Below, in pieces: positions 23,456-34,984 of a stretch of 64,000 nucleotides of DNA (the first letter of the stretch is position 1; every line of letters begins with the position of its first letter). Under the pieces are notes generated by a model. It did not search any database and was not told where the DNA came from. It saw only the letters and a list, made by a program, of their open reading frames with translations. Origin of the DNA: Misgurnus anguillicaudatus (Eukaryota > Chordata > Actinopteri > Cypriniformes > Cobitidae); the NCBI RefSeq assembly GCF_027580225.2, contig NC_073343.2, positions 434,001-498,000 of the forward strand, written 5' to 3'. The position numbers were made by a program, and so were the translations under genes.

Positions 23456-23560
23456 GGTTTTGCAATTCAATTCAACTTACTATTTTAAGTTATGACTTGT
23501 GATGAGTTGACATACAGTAACTTATAAAAAAGTGAAACTGGAAAAACAAGTTGACTTGTA
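23456..23560. repeat. Fragment of the repeat that hosts the 8-kb LTR element
   Basis: GCAATTCAATTCAACTTACT, TTTTAAGTTATGA and GTTGACATACAGTAACTTAT parallel 53524-53582 and its continuation at 61602. Confidence 0.45.
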
Positions 23561-24145
23561 CATTTAAGTTGATTGCTTTCTTTCTTGTCTTCTTCAAAGT
23601 CATCTTGTTGCCCTTGCTTCTTCATTTCTTACCTCTATTTCTCTGTATATCTCTCTTTTTATTCATCAGCATTGGACCTTTTCAGACGCACGGCTCCTGT
23701 GCCATGCATTTCTGCCTTGGGCACACAGTGATTGCGGGTAAACAGGTCTATTGTTTCGGCTCCTTGCGGGACTCCCTTATCTGCCGCCCCTTTGCCTCCA
23801 TACCTGCACAGCGTACACATGTATTAATTAAACAACAATGCAGGCTCTTGCAGGGGCCGTCTCCATGGGCTCAAGATTACACTTCAGCGTCAACCCTGAT
23901 GAAACCAAAAGTCATTGGTCTAGAGAAATGTGAACCTCCCCATCCAATCGCGTTTGAGACCTCTTGCAAGGTTTAAGGGAATTATGCTGTATTGTTTTTA
24001 AGCAGGCAAAAACACAATGTGAGCTGAGGTTCCCATCTCCTAAAGGTAAATCATTGGAATCTTTTATCTTATGAATTGAAAAACCACCTTACAGAATTTA
24101 ATGTCTATTGGGTGCTGCAAGTTTTATGTGCAGCTGTACAGACAT
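23561..24145. other. Unique non-coding stretch
   Basis: An open frame of 141 codons (23551-23976) spans this part. It begins in repeat-derived, T-rich sequence, shows no recognised domain and has no visible splice context, so I do not call it a gene. 23660-23960 is GC-richer than average. Confidence 0.35.
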
Positions 24146-24200
24146 TTTTTATATTTATACATTCAGCAGATGCTTTTATCTAAAGTAAATTACAAACGAG
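24146..24200 (-). repeat. SINE tail fragment
   Basis: On the minus strand, TAGATAAAAGCATCTGCTGA and ATGTATAAAT match the tail of cyprinid tRNA-derived SINEs. The tRNA-like head is missing. Confidence 0.45.
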
Positions 24201-24213
24201 AGTGCCTTGCATG

Positions 24214-24426
24214 CACTGTCAGAAATAAATGAAAAATGGTCCCTAGCTGTCACTGGGGTGCTACCCGTTCGAAAAGTACACCTGCCTAAAGAGTTCATAT
24301 TTGTACTGTACCCCAGAGGTAAATATTTGTAGCAATATGTACATACTGGTACCACATAGTACATTTGGACCTTTTTTAGGGGAACTGCTCTAGTGACAGC
24401 TTGGGACACTTTTTTTCCAGAAAGTG
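24214..24426. mobile_element. MITE with CACTGTCAGAAA ends
   Basis: Begins CACTGTCAGAAATAAATG and ends with the decayed inverted form TTCCAGAAAGTG. Internal GCTGTCACTGGGGTGCTACC is mirrored by AACTGCTCTAGTGACAGCTT. It carries several GTAC-containing units. Non-coding. Confidence 0.75.
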
Positions 24427-24732
24427 TTTACACTTTAAGGTAAGTTTCGATTTGTTCACATTAGTTTAAATGAATTATCTTAAAATAATATTTTTTATCA
24501 TTTATTATTTTAGATAATGTAAATTTATTTATTGTTCATTTCAGTTCAAAATGCATTAAATAATACCTCACCTATTAAAATGTATTTTAATCAAAATAAT
24601 TGAATTCACATATTCAGGTTTCTAAATGTTGACATTCCAAAAATCACATATATCCATCATAAAATAAAAGCCAAAATAACTGTCTTTCTAAGTGAATAAT
24701 GGTTTAAATAGGAATAAGGGCTACCAAAAATG
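24427..24732. other. AT-rich non-coding stretch
   Basis: Nothing recognised beyond AT-rich sequence. Confidence 0.3.
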
Positions 24733-25006
24733 TAGCGTGATTAATCGCATACAAAATCAAATTTTGTGTTTGCATAATATGTGAACTATGTAATTATTAT
24801 TAGGGCTGTCAAAAGATTAATCACGATTAATCGCATACAAAATAAAAGTCTGTGTTTGCATAATATATTTGTGTGTGTTGTGTGTAATTATGTATATATG
24901 AATACACAAACATGTATACATTTAAGGAAAAAAAAACATGTATATATTTTTTATATATAATATCAATTATATCAAATCGAAAAAAAAAACAAACAAACAA
25001 AAAAAA

Positions 25007-25120
<114 letters not shown>

Positions 25121-25358
25121 ATGTTCTAAAATACATGCATCCATGTGTGTGTATTTACATATACAAAATAATTACACACAGTGCACACACACATATCATG
25201 CAAACACTTTTATTTTGTATGCGATTAATCATTATATAATTGATATTATATATAAAAATATATACATGATTTTTTTCTTAAATGTATACATGTGTGTGTA
25301 TTCATATATACATAATAATTACACACAACACACACAAATATATTATAACAATTATAAA

Positions 25359-25362
<4 letters not shown>

Positions 25363-25441
<79 letters not shown>
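25363..25441. repeat. TA microsatellite
   Basis: About 80 bases of uninterrupted alternating T and A, self-complementary and likely to extrude or slip. It generates artificial isoleucine/tyrosine frames. Confidence 0.98.
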
Positions 25442-25444
<3 letters not shown>

Positions 25445-25546
25445 ACAATTATACACAGTACACACACAAAAATTCTGCAAACACAAACTTTTATTTTGTA
25501 TGCGATTAATTGCGATTAATCTATTGACAGCTATAACAAGAAATCA

Positions 25547-26414
25547 TTAAAGGATTATTCCATTTTCTTAAAAAAAAAAAATCCAGACAATTTACTCACC
25601 ACCATGTCATCCAAAATGTCGATGTTTTTCTTTGTTCGGTCCAGAAGAGGTTTTGTTTTTGGGGGAAGACATTCCAGGATTTTTCTCATTTTAATGGACC
25701 TGAACACCTAACAGATTCAATGCAGTTTTAACTTACAAGGCATAAGGGTCTTATCTAGCGAAATAATTGTCATTTTTGACAAGAAAAATACAAAATATGC
25801 ACTTTAAAACCACAACTTCTCTTCTATCTCTGGTCCTGTGCCATGCCAGCGTGACCTCACTTAATTGAGTAATGCCATGAAAAGGTCACGTGTTACATAT
25901 ATGAAACGCACATTTGCGGACCATTTTAAACAATAAACTGACACAAAGACATTAATTAGTATCATTCCACATACAACAACGTCGGAACAGTCCTCTTTCT
26001 CTATACTTGTAAACACTGGGGTAGTTTCGCATTCGTTATCTGTGACCTCGTAATGACTTATTGCGTGAGGTCGTGCTGGCGCATCACAGGACTGGAGATA
26101 GACAAGAAGTTGTGATTTAAAAGTGCATATTTTTAATTTTTCTTGTCAAAAATGACAATCGTTTCGCTAGAAAATACACTTATGCCTCGTTTTGGATTGT
26201 TTAGAGTCCTTTGAAACTCTGTTAAAACTGCAAGTTTAAACTGCATTAAATCAGTTACGTGTTGGGGTCCATTAAAGTTCATTCAAATGAGAAAAAGTGT
26301 TTTCCTCAAAAAAACATAATTTCTTCTCAACTGAACAGAGAAAGACATCAACATTTTGGATGACATGGTGGTGAGTAAATTATCTGGATTTTTTTTTTTT
26401 AGAAAATGGACTAA
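25547..26414. mobile_element. Long-TIR TTAA element, copy 2
   Basis: Same family as 4882-5748: TTAAAGGATTATTCCATTTT at the left and an eroded AAAATGGACTAAAGC at the right. It includes AAACCACAACTTCTCTTCTA in the left half and TAGACAAGAAGTTGTGATTT in the right half. The right TTAA is lost. Confidence 0.75.
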
Positions 26415-27583
26415 AGCATATCTGAAGGTTACATATAAATCTGGCAACATGTCTGTAATATAAAATCTAATCACGACATGATATGAAACCATTGAGATTT
26501 CCAGTCATCACAGCATTCGAATTTAGTTCTTGAGTCAAACATGAATAAATCATAGTTGAGAGTAAGAGATATAGACCATTGTACTGTGTCTGTAACCGGC
26601 AGCCAGTGTGTAAACAAGAGTGTTTAATGGGCTCTTGCATGTCGGCAGGGTCTGTTGAAGCAGATGGGCTAAAGCAGAGATTAGCAGGTAAAGATGTAAA
26701 TTAGAATAATGCAGCTTGTGACCGTCAGGGTGTAAACAGGCGCATAGAAAAAGCAATCACATGTGGCTAGGTCAGATAAGGGATTTATGGCAATACAAAT
26801 TCGGTAATCCTGTTAATATGAAGCCCTTGACTCATGCCCCGGACTTCCTGCACCTCAGTCTGTAATGCCGGGGAAAGGTGGTGAAGTTTGAATTTGTGAG
26901 AACAGGAGATCGGACGGAGCTTAAAAAGGAAGCGGATTGGAGGACTGGATTGATGACTATTGTGTCATCATTGTCAAGCTGCCACTCCAGCAGAGTGTGA
27001 AAATAACTTGCTAGCAGAGAGCTTTCACAAACACACGCTCCCATAGCCCCCTGCTGCCGTGACAGTTACAGACGTGCCGATGAATTAAAGCAGACAACAT
27101 CTCCCAAGCCATAGTCAGATAGGAACGATGGAAAATAACAGTGAGGAGGCGAAGCATTTTTGTGAATCGGTTCTTTAAAAACTTCAAATACACCCACTTA
27201 AAGTGTAACTGCTAATTGGGGTTTATAATAAATTGTAATATGTTTGACTTCAGCGGCACTGTGCAGACCGATAACAGTCACACTTTAAGTTTATTTTGAT
27301 AGTAGAGTACTCGGGATGCTTTCAAATCACTCTCGCTGTGATTATTTTGTTCGACAAATTTTTTGGGTGTAGCCTAATTTTACTCTTTTGTCTGGATTCT
27401 ACGCCATCCTCTCAAATATCTGCCTGTATGCACAGGTACTCATACAAATTATTTTATCGTATTCACGAGCAATAATGTATGACATAAACAAAGCATTTAA
27501 TTCTATTTACACAAGCTCATTTTAGGGATGGGGGTTATACTGTAACTAGGCAGAGTCATTTTTAAACCCACCTGCCTTGATGC
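26415..27583. other. Unique non-coding stretch
   Basis: No repeat recognised. 26560-27180 is relatively GC-rich and free of simple repeats. Short minus-strand frames show no known domain. Confidence 0.35.
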
Positions 27584-28028
27584 TTAACTCTTTCCCGTGC
27601 CATTGATGAGTTAAATAGTCAATTAAGAGAAAATGCTTCCCTGCCAATGACGAGTATTTCCGTCTTTCAGCAATACAGATATTATCCGCCAGGTTGCGCT
27701 CTTCTGCAATTTATAAAACCCGGAAGTATAGCCCTAGGGCAAACAGCTGTATGTCCATGTAAGTTTTGAGGATCGCTCTGCATCTCTATTAAAAGTCACA
27801 AAAATGGAATTATCTCAAAATGTTGTGTTTTTGAAGAAACCTTCCCATTTTTAAGAGGTGAGATAAAGAGAAGTAATGAAGGTAGGATTAAATGTTTTTT
27901 TAATATATATATATATTGTAAGATATATAAGAACATTTTCTGAAAGGCATTAAACTTTTGTGAAAATCATGAAAAATGCTGGTGCTGACTGGCAACTTTT
28001 AAAAAAATGCTGGCGGGGAAAGAGTTAA
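27584..28028. mobile_element. TTAA element (CTCTTTCCC type), full copy
   Basis: Ends TTAACTCTTTCCCGTGCC and GGCGGGGAAAGAGTTAA with TTAA on both sides. A truncated relative is at 10745-10857. It contains a short TA run (27901-27916). Non-coding. Confidence 0.8.
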
Positions 28029-28050
28029 ATGTGAGTTTACTGCATGTTTT

Positions 28051-28743
28051 TTAACCCTTATAAGCATAAAATAAATAAATTTTTTATGATACAAATAATA
28101 TATAATTTTTTGTTAACTTATATTTTTATGTACCTGTTTACCACTAAATTCCTCAACTACACTATTAGCTTGCCTGTAAAATATATATATATATATTTTT
28201 TAAAATTCACATAAATTATGATCTAAATTTGATTTAAATTGTTTTTAGATATTGATCTAGATGTTATGGCAATCATGGCAAAGCATAAAAGAATTACAGT
28301 TTAGGAAATAAATCATTTCAACCAGCAGATGCCCATAGAAACCCATTCATTTCACTGGATGTGGCCAACTGCTCACATCACTACTTTAGTAATACATTTT
28401 GTGTGTGTGAGCATGTCTTTTCTATATTGCATTTGTGCTCTAGTATCAAGCCTACTTTTCTGTGTTGAGATTTTCAGATTTATTCTAGATCCGTTGATTT
28501 AATTTTGACAAATAAAAAGATTTCCCATTCATTTTCAATTTGGGTCATTTTTACCCCAAAGGGCCTCTTTTGGTATTTTTTTACACATCTTTAGAACGAC
28601 CAAATCAATCCCAGTTTTTTTTATGAATAGTCTAGAAAAGTCAAAAAATCTTATTCCACTGAGATGAAGTGAACCATGTTTTTAACTTTTTAAGAAAAGT
28701 GGCTTGGGGGTAAAGTTGACCCCAACGGACTTATTAGGGTTAA
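28051..28743. mobile_element. TTAA element with AACCCTTATAAG ends
   Basis: TTAACCCTTATAAGCATAAA at the left pairs with CGGACTTATTAGGGTTAA at the right. The right half has GGGTCATTTTTACCCCAAAG and GGGGGTAAAGTTGACCCC, motifs typical of this abundant fish repeat class. Non-coding. Confidence 0.65.
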
Positions 28744-30203
28744 AAATGCTCTGTATTAAAACGAACAATTTTTTTGCTGCAATGCATTATATTTATTAAC
28801 TATTGGGCTATTAAATATATTTATCAGCTATATAACCTTGGTACAGTACACTCTTAATGTGATCTCTTCTGAATTTATGAAAGAATCATTCAGACTGGTT
28901 AATTCAATACAACAATTCATGAACCAATAGGGCATACGCAGGCTCTTATTTCACATACTCTTCCTCCATTGCCGTAACAGACGTCACCTTGCAGGAGTGA
29001 GGAGCTTCATGTCTTCTGTGAATTAACCCTGAAGTCAGTCTTCCCACAGGAAGTGCCACCTCTAGCATTCCTCATAAAGTAATTGACTGTATGTCATTGC
29101 CTGTCAAGGAAGGAGCCTTTCCACACTGGCATGCCTTGGCAAGCTCAATAAATCTTCTGCTGCTAGCATAGGTATGGAGATCCATTGTGAACAGCTAATC
29201 AGATCAGAAATCCAATTACTCTTGAAGTGTAGAATGATGGATTTTACACTGAATAAAAGAAATGCAGCTTCTGCGCAGGCATACAACTAATAAATAACTT
29301 CAACTCAAAGAAAACTTTCACTGTTTGGTGTGAATGAAGCTTCTGATGTCACTCTATCCATCATTATGGTTTCAAATGCTGTGTGTGCAAAAGCGCTCTT
29401 ACTGAAGGTTTATGGGACAGGAAGCACATTGAACATTTCATTGTCACTGCATTATATAACATAACATCAAAGTGGCATTTAATTTTGCGAAACATAGGTT
29501 AGGTCAGTATGAATGTTCCACTCGAATTTGACAAAAAGAAAGTTTTAAAATGATGAATGGTAGCTCGGCATTCGGCAAACATCATGAGCTTAATCCCCAA
29601 AAAACATGTCACTTTGCATACATAAGCGTGCATACAAAAATAAATATAAAATGTAAATGCTATGCCATTCATTGTGCTTTTTTATTGTCCAAAATGGTCC
29701 AGACAGTGTCTGTATGTGTCTCCCAATTGGGCTGTGTATAAGTGTGTCTTTGGCCCCTTGAAGCATTTGAAGTGTGTGTCCAGTATCTTTTATGTTCAGT
29801 AACCCGTGATGTCTTTTTACGATGACTCAGTGTTTCTCTCGGCATCCGGCTCAGGAAGAAATCGCAGACTGTGTGAATTAGCTCAGAAGGAGTCAGTAAT
29901 GACTCAGAAACCTTGTGTCATGTGAACATGAGCGTTTGATTTGACACTGGCATGCAGACTCTTAAGAGCACTGCAACCAACCACCTAAATGTACCTTTAG
30001 AGACATTTTGCCCTATAGCTTTATGATATTGAATTAGCACATATAATTCTTTGAATTAAGATTCATAACCCAATTCCCTTTAGTGTAGTCGTGGCAGTAT
30101 AGACGGCCACGTTTGCAATGCCTCCGGGCAATCATGCAAGACTAAAGGCCTATCTACTTGAATGGGGAAGACGGATAACTATCATCATATGTAAAAATCG
30201 CAA
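28744..30203. other. Unique non-coding stretch
   Basis: No repeat or credible coding frame. 28920-29290 and 29810-29960 have balanced composition and are candidates for conservation testing. Confidence 0.35.
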
Positions 30204-30719
30204 TTAAAGGGGCCATGGCACAAGACTTTTTTTAAGATTTCAAATAAATCTTTGGTGTCCCCAGAGCACATACGTGAAGTTTTAGCTCAAAATACCATAT
30301 AAATAATTTATTATAGCATGTTCAAATTGCCACTTTTTTAGGTGTGTGCAAAAATGTGCCGTTTTGGGTGTGTGCTTTGAAATGCAAATGAGCTGATGAA
30401 ATTCAAACACTGATCACAGTGATGGTGGTTTGTTGCAATTAAAACTCAATTGTGCTTTTCTCTGCACTAAATGGCAGTGCTGTGATTGGATAGTGCAGAT
30501 TAAGGGGTGGTATTATTATAATAAGAGCTCCTTATGACATCATAAGGAGAGCCATATTTCGACGACATATTTTTTCATGTGCTTGTAGAGAATGGTTTAC
30601 CAATACTAAGTTACTGGGTTGATCTTTTTTACATTTTCTAGGTTGATAGAAGCACTGGGGACCCAATCATAGCACTTAAACATGGAAAAAGTCAGATTTT
30701 CATGCCATGGCCCCTTTAA
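30204..30719 (+). mobile_element. AAAGGGGACAT-type TTAA MITE, copy 3
   Basis: Starts TTAAAGGGGCCATGGCAC and ends CATGCCATGGCCCCTTTAA. It is the longest copy in the window, keeping the segment AATCTTTGGTGTCCCCAGAG, which copy 1 lacks, and ATGAGCTGATGAAATTCAA. TTAA on both sides. Confidence 0.85.
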
Positions 30720-31540
30720 ACAACATATTTCTGCCCAACAACTAAACTTGATATTGGCTGTATCAAACTTTTTGTTTCTTAAGCTTAAATTACTTTTTTG
30801 AGGTCTTTTTTTAGTTACTGCACATGTGCACAGGTCCATGGGGGTCTATAGAGCCCCTCCCCAGACAATCATCATCAGTCTTTATCGATTGATGATTGGT
30901 TCTTTTAACTGGAAGGCAGGACTTCAGTCAGAGTGGCCATATCGAGTGTGTCCTCCTATTCAAAAGAAATAGGAGTGGTCAATCTTATGTAGTTAACAGT
31001 GTATAAAAAGCATTCCAGGTCCTCCCAACCTCCCAAGGGTTTGCTACGTTGGGACTAGATTTTGGTGGGTTAATAACATAAACAAATGCCCAGTTTCGTC
31101 AGATAAGGCCGGTCCACAGCATTTCTTCTTATCATTCATCCAAACCTCCTCACTGTCAGTCCACAGCCAGGTGATAAAAAATTCTCCAGAAATAGCATGG
31201 CAATGCAGAAGTATTGGTTAAAACAAAGGACAAATATTTGCATTATTTCACTTACAAATGGACACAAAACCATCACCTATTGATTTCATGCTAATTTAGG
31301 GGCACTAGCATTCCTAATTACATCTCTGAGTTATGCAACTGCTCAAATAATCACAGTTATTATGAATGAATGCATGGCTGATATACAGTAGTAACATTTA
31401 GCTGTCATCTTTGTACTTTTTACATTTAGAACAATACCAAGGGCATTTTGTAAGTCGTTTGGTAAGTAAAACAAGCATAGATGAAATTAAAGCAAAGTTT
31501 TATCTCTGTACTTTATGCTATGCAAATGAGTTCCTAATAG
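30720..31540. other. Unique non-coding stretch
   Basis: No element ends, RNA gene or coding frame recognised. Confidence 0.35.
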
Positions 31541-31762
31541 TGCATTTACACCATCCGCGTTTCAGGCGTCAAAATCGGGTCTACCGCATGTAGAGCGGAG
31601 TAGACGTGCCAAAAAGGAAGCATTTGACGCGCGCCAGAGGCAAAATCCGCTTCTTGTGGAAGGGGCAAGTGCTATGCGGTTGTCTGTTTGCAAGTTGACT
31701 TATGTTGATTGAGCATTTATCGAGAGAGTTACTGGTTTGTATTTGTTAACCTTACTATAGAG

Positions 31763-32254
31763 CAGTGCTTCTCAATTATTTTCTGTCACGCACCCCCTAG
31801 GAAGAGGTAAACATTTCACGCCCCCCCAACTCTCCGCCGCGACTGAAAATAGTATAATTTGTCTATAAAATTACACATCTGCAAAACATTGTATCCTTAT
31901 TAACATTGAGAAAACACAAAAAAAGAAACATCGATCAACTTACAACGAAGAATAACTTTATTAACATTGTTTTATAGTCTGTAACAGAAAAGACTTAAAA
32001 TGCATCAATTTGCCTGAAATAAAAAAATCAATCCTTATTTAAAGTATAATATTTTTTGACCATTTGATACTGAAAAATTAAATATAATCAATAACTAATA
32101 ATAAAAAACACAAGCGGCTTATCAGCGTGATTGGGGTGTAATGTCTTTAAAAACCACTTCCTGAAAAAGTATTTTCCCTGGGGTCTCGCGCGCCCCCCCT
32201 GGTGTCGCTTCGAGCCCCCCCTGGGGGTCCCGCCCCACTATTTGAGAAGCACTG
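31763..32254. mobile_element. hAT MITE with perfect 8-bp TSD
   Basis: Ends CAGTGCTTCTCAA and TTGAGAAGCACTG are perfect inverted repeats. CTATAGAG flanks both sides (31755-31762 and 32255-32262). C-rich blocks lie just inside both ends. CAGTG termini of this kind are found in hAT-Charlie-like elements. Non-coding. Confidence 0.9.
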
Positions 32255-32317
32255 CTATAGAGGCGCTTGTTGATAAACATCACGTGACTCAAAAGTGAAG
32301 TGTGTATTACAACTTAC

Positions 32318-32462
32318 CAGGTTGCCCGATGTCCTCACTGACACTCTTCCAAGCGAGGTCCTTTTTATTCCTGTCTCTATAGAAATAAGAACTTGTGTCG
32401 TATAGCTCCGGGTGACTGCTTCGGACAATATCAAGCGTTCCTTCAGGTTGAATAAGTAACTC
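32318..32462 (-). pseudogene. MADF-domain exon remnant of a transposon
   Basis: The minus-strand frame reads EGTLDIVRSSHPELYD followed by YRDRNKKDLAWKSVSEDIG. This is the first helix and central helix pattern of a MADF (Adf-1-type, Myb/SANT-like) DNA-binding domain, including the conserved P-x-LYD and the W of the second helix. The frame ends at a consensus splice donor (CTG then GTAAGT, 32317 downwards), so it is the first part of a two-exon gene. The downstream exon is absent, and no good start codon is seen inside the element. It is therefore a broken fragment. Confidence 0.6.
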
Positions 32463-32825
32463 CGGTCGGGGCTGCCTCCACAGCAGCAAGCAGGCTCCTG
32501 ATTGGTTAACGTGCCGCGAAATTTTGCCAAAGTTCAAATTTTTCAACTCGGGCGTGAGCAGCCAATTCGCGTCAAACACAAAATGCAGAAAAAAATGAGG
32601 CGGAAACGCGTCTTTCGCGAAAAACGCCTCATCCGCGCCGCAGGACCTCCAGACGCGCGTCAACGTGTCTACACATTGACTTAACATTGAAATCACTCGC
32701 GCTTTACGCCTCAACTGCGGTTGGTGTAAATGCAGCATAACTCTGTGGGCTCCTTCTGACATCAACAGCCAATCACGGTTCTGCAAAGGGAAAGCCCCAA
32801 TATACAAACTCCTCCTCATCTGAAA

Positions 32826-33378
32826 TAGCAGCCATATCACCCTGTAGCCCAAGACAGCTTGCCCACTGAAGCTAAGCAGGAGTGAGCCTGGTCAGTACTT
32901 GGATGGGAGACCACCTGGAAAAACCAGGTTGCTGCTGGTAGAGGTGTTAGTGAGACCAGCAGGGGGTGCTCACCCTGTGGTCTGTGTGGGTCCTAACACC
33001 CCAGTATAGTGACGGGGACACTATACTGTCATAAAAAGCTCCGTCCTTCGGGTGAGACGTTAAACCGAGGTCCTGACTCTCTGTGGTCATTAAAAATCCC
33101 AGGATGTCCTTCGAAAAAGAGTAGGGGTGTGCCCCGGCATCCTGGCCAAACTTGCCCATTGGCCTACTAATCATCCCTCCTACTAATTGGCTATATCACT
33201 CTTTCTCCTCTCCACTAATAAGCTGGTGTGTGGTGGGCGTTCTGGCGCAATATGGCTGCCGTTGCATCATCCAGATGGATGCTGCACATTGGTGGTGGTT
33301 GAGGAGATTCCCCCATTCATATGTAAAGCGCTTTGAGTACTGAGAAAAGCGCTATATAAATGTAACGAATTATTATTA
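32826..33378 (+). mobile_element. 5S rRNA-derived SINE (SINE3-like)
   Basis: The head resembles 5S rRNA. It has GAAGCTAAGCAGG (A box), then GTCAGTACTTGGATGGGAGA (intermediate element and C box) and ACCACCTGG. These are the internal promoter parts of RNA polymerase III type 1. A central block with GGTGAGACGTTAAACCGAGG and GTGGTCATTAAAAATCCCA follows. The 3' tail has AAAGCGCTTTGAGT and AAAGCGCTATATAAATGTAA, ending in an ATT-rich stretch. This order fits zebrafish SINE3 and related Deu-type SINEs. It appears nearly full length. Confidence 0.85.
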
Positions 33379-33699
33379 GATAGAGGTAACCTTTTCATAG
33401 ACATTCTTTGTTCAGAATCTTCCTCCAAGAGAGACAAGAATGCCAAGTTCACCAAAACTCACCTCACCTCGAATGTCTTGTGTATGGCATACTACCGAAG
33501 TGGTGGTTATGTGACATTAGTTGGTGCCCCGTGTGAGGTTCACTGCACTATATATTGTTGTAATTTACATAACAAAAGGTTGGACTTGCATCCCAAGTTG
33601 AGTTCATTTCTGGTTTATAGGCCTATCTGCAACTAACTACAGTATAAACATATTTTCGTACTATTACTTAGCAAGGACACATATTATCAAAGGAATGTA
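33379..33699. other. Unique non-coding stretch
   Basis: Nothing recognised. Confidence 0.3.
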
Positions 33700-34018
33700 C
33701 AGTCCCTCCAGAAAATGCGATTATGCGATCGCATGATTCAATGCATAATCAGCCAAAGTGCACATATTTATTCGGGGGCCGCATTTGTTAAATTTGCCAC
33801 ACTTTCGCCACATAAATTGTTGCATTTACTTCACACATGCTCAGCCATGTCACCTGTTGTCACGGTAATGTTAAGAAGTAATGTAATTACGCACCGTGAA
33901 CATCGATGAAAAGCTGCAAAATCTGCAAACAGAAATTTTTTAAGAAAACATGTCGCAAGATCAAGGATTTTTGCCTGCAACAATCACAAAACAACTCTGC
34001 GTTTTTCTGGAAGGACTG
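33700..34018. mobile_element. MITE with CAGTCCCTCCAGAAAA ends
   Basis: Left end CAGTCCCTCCAGAAAATGCG; right end CGTTTTTCTGGAAGGACTG. No clear target duplication. Non-coding, and internal short frames carry no known domain. Confidence 0.65.
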
Positions 34019-34021
34019 AAT

Positions 34022-34540
34022 ATATCGTCGCTGTCCGATGAAACTCACGTATGTTCATTTTGCCGATTTTGAGATTTTTCGACAGATTGAATGTCCAGGT
34101 TCATTTCCGTATACAGTATGCGTCACATACCTAAATAGCCAATGAAAACTTGTGAAATCATGTCATTTGATTTTCACGTACCCGTCTGGTGTCAAAGCTG
34201 TCAATCACGCCGCATATCTTCCGCCTGTGAAGCATCTCGCCGGTCTCGTAAAGTTTCATCGAACCTCAGCACTGGATATAGCCGAATAAACATGACAATG
34301 ACTTTCCTTCGAGGTAAACGTTTCCCCCGGACGCCAGACTAACATCTATGAGTTACTTAATTACGGTAGGACTGTGCAAACAAAGTATCTGTCTAGCATT
34401 GGTGTTATACGCTGGGGATTTCCCCACCACTTTGTGAAAGCATTTGGTTAAAATGTTCTGAAAAATCAAGCGATGCTTAAGACTGATTTTGTGGTCCAGG
34501 GTCACATATGTTGCGTTGTATGCTGATGGTGTGTTTTCTT
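34022..34540. repeat. Repeat-like stretch with a 33-bp inverted partner
   Basis: The first 33 bases (starting ATATCGTCGCTGTCCGATG) recur inverted at 37027-37059 with one mismatch. Near the end, 34482-34506 (GATTTTGTGGTCCAGGGTCA) is one terminus of the GTGACCCTGGACC family. The remainder is not recognised. Confidence 0.45.
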
Positions 34541-34722
34541 CAGAGCCGGCCCAGCCACTAAACGACACTTGCAATTGCAAAGGGCCTCGTGGCCAGCAGA
34601 GGGCCCCCTAAACTCACTTAGCTAGTGGTTGAAAAAAATAATTCATCAAAAATAACTACAGAACGCAAAGTTGAGTTGAGCCGGATCGCTGATACAGACG
34701 CGAACTTTTGCTGTTGCTTTAC

Positions 34723-34984
34723 AAGTTTGGTGGTACAAAATAAAACGTAGCGCTTTTCTAAGCGGATTTAAAAGAGGAACTATATTTTATGGCGTAATAG
34801 CACTTTTGGGAGTACTTCGACTCGCCTGAAAAGTCCGCTCCCCTTCTCCCTCTCATAATGGGAGAGGGAGGGTATTACTGCGCCGAGTCGAAGTACTCCC
34901 AAAAGTGCTATTACGCCATAAAATGTAGCTCCTCTTTTAAATCCGCTTAGAAAAGTGCTATGTTTATTTTGTACCACCAAACTT
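34723..34984. repeat. Foldback repeat with about 110-bp arms
   Basis: AAGTTTGGTGGTACAAAATA at the left and TATTTTGTACCACCAAACTT-like sequence at the right begin arms that match inwards through GCGTAATAGCACTTTTGGGA and GAGTACTTCGACTCG. The centre holds a second small hairpin (CTCCCTCTCATAATGGGAGA). A diverged relative lies at 9301-9475. Confidence 0.85.

Larger units (their letters stand above)
31541..32734 (-). mobile_element. Deleted Harbinger-like element with MADF exon, split by hAT
   Basis: Ends TGCATTTACACCATCCGCG and, inverted, TGCATTTACACCAACCGCAG form TIRs. They are followed on both sides by GGCGT-containing subterminal repeats. Without the nested hAT it is about 0.7 kb, so the transposase is lost. 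A MADF-like coding exon remains on the minus strand. Pairing a MADF or Myb-like DNA-binding protein with a transposase is characteristic of PIF/Harbinger. The TSD could not be defined, so superfamily assignment rests on the exon and is tentative. Confidence 0.6.

Noticed and set aside
23551..23976. 141-codon plus-strand frame as a gene
   Set aside because: Starts in T-rich repeat-derived sequence, has no known domain, and shows no upstream or downstream exon context.
32826..32950. Possible 5S rRNA gene
   Set aside because: Promoter boxes resemble 5S rRNA, but the first third is diverged and the sequence continues into a SINE body and tail, so it is a SINE head.
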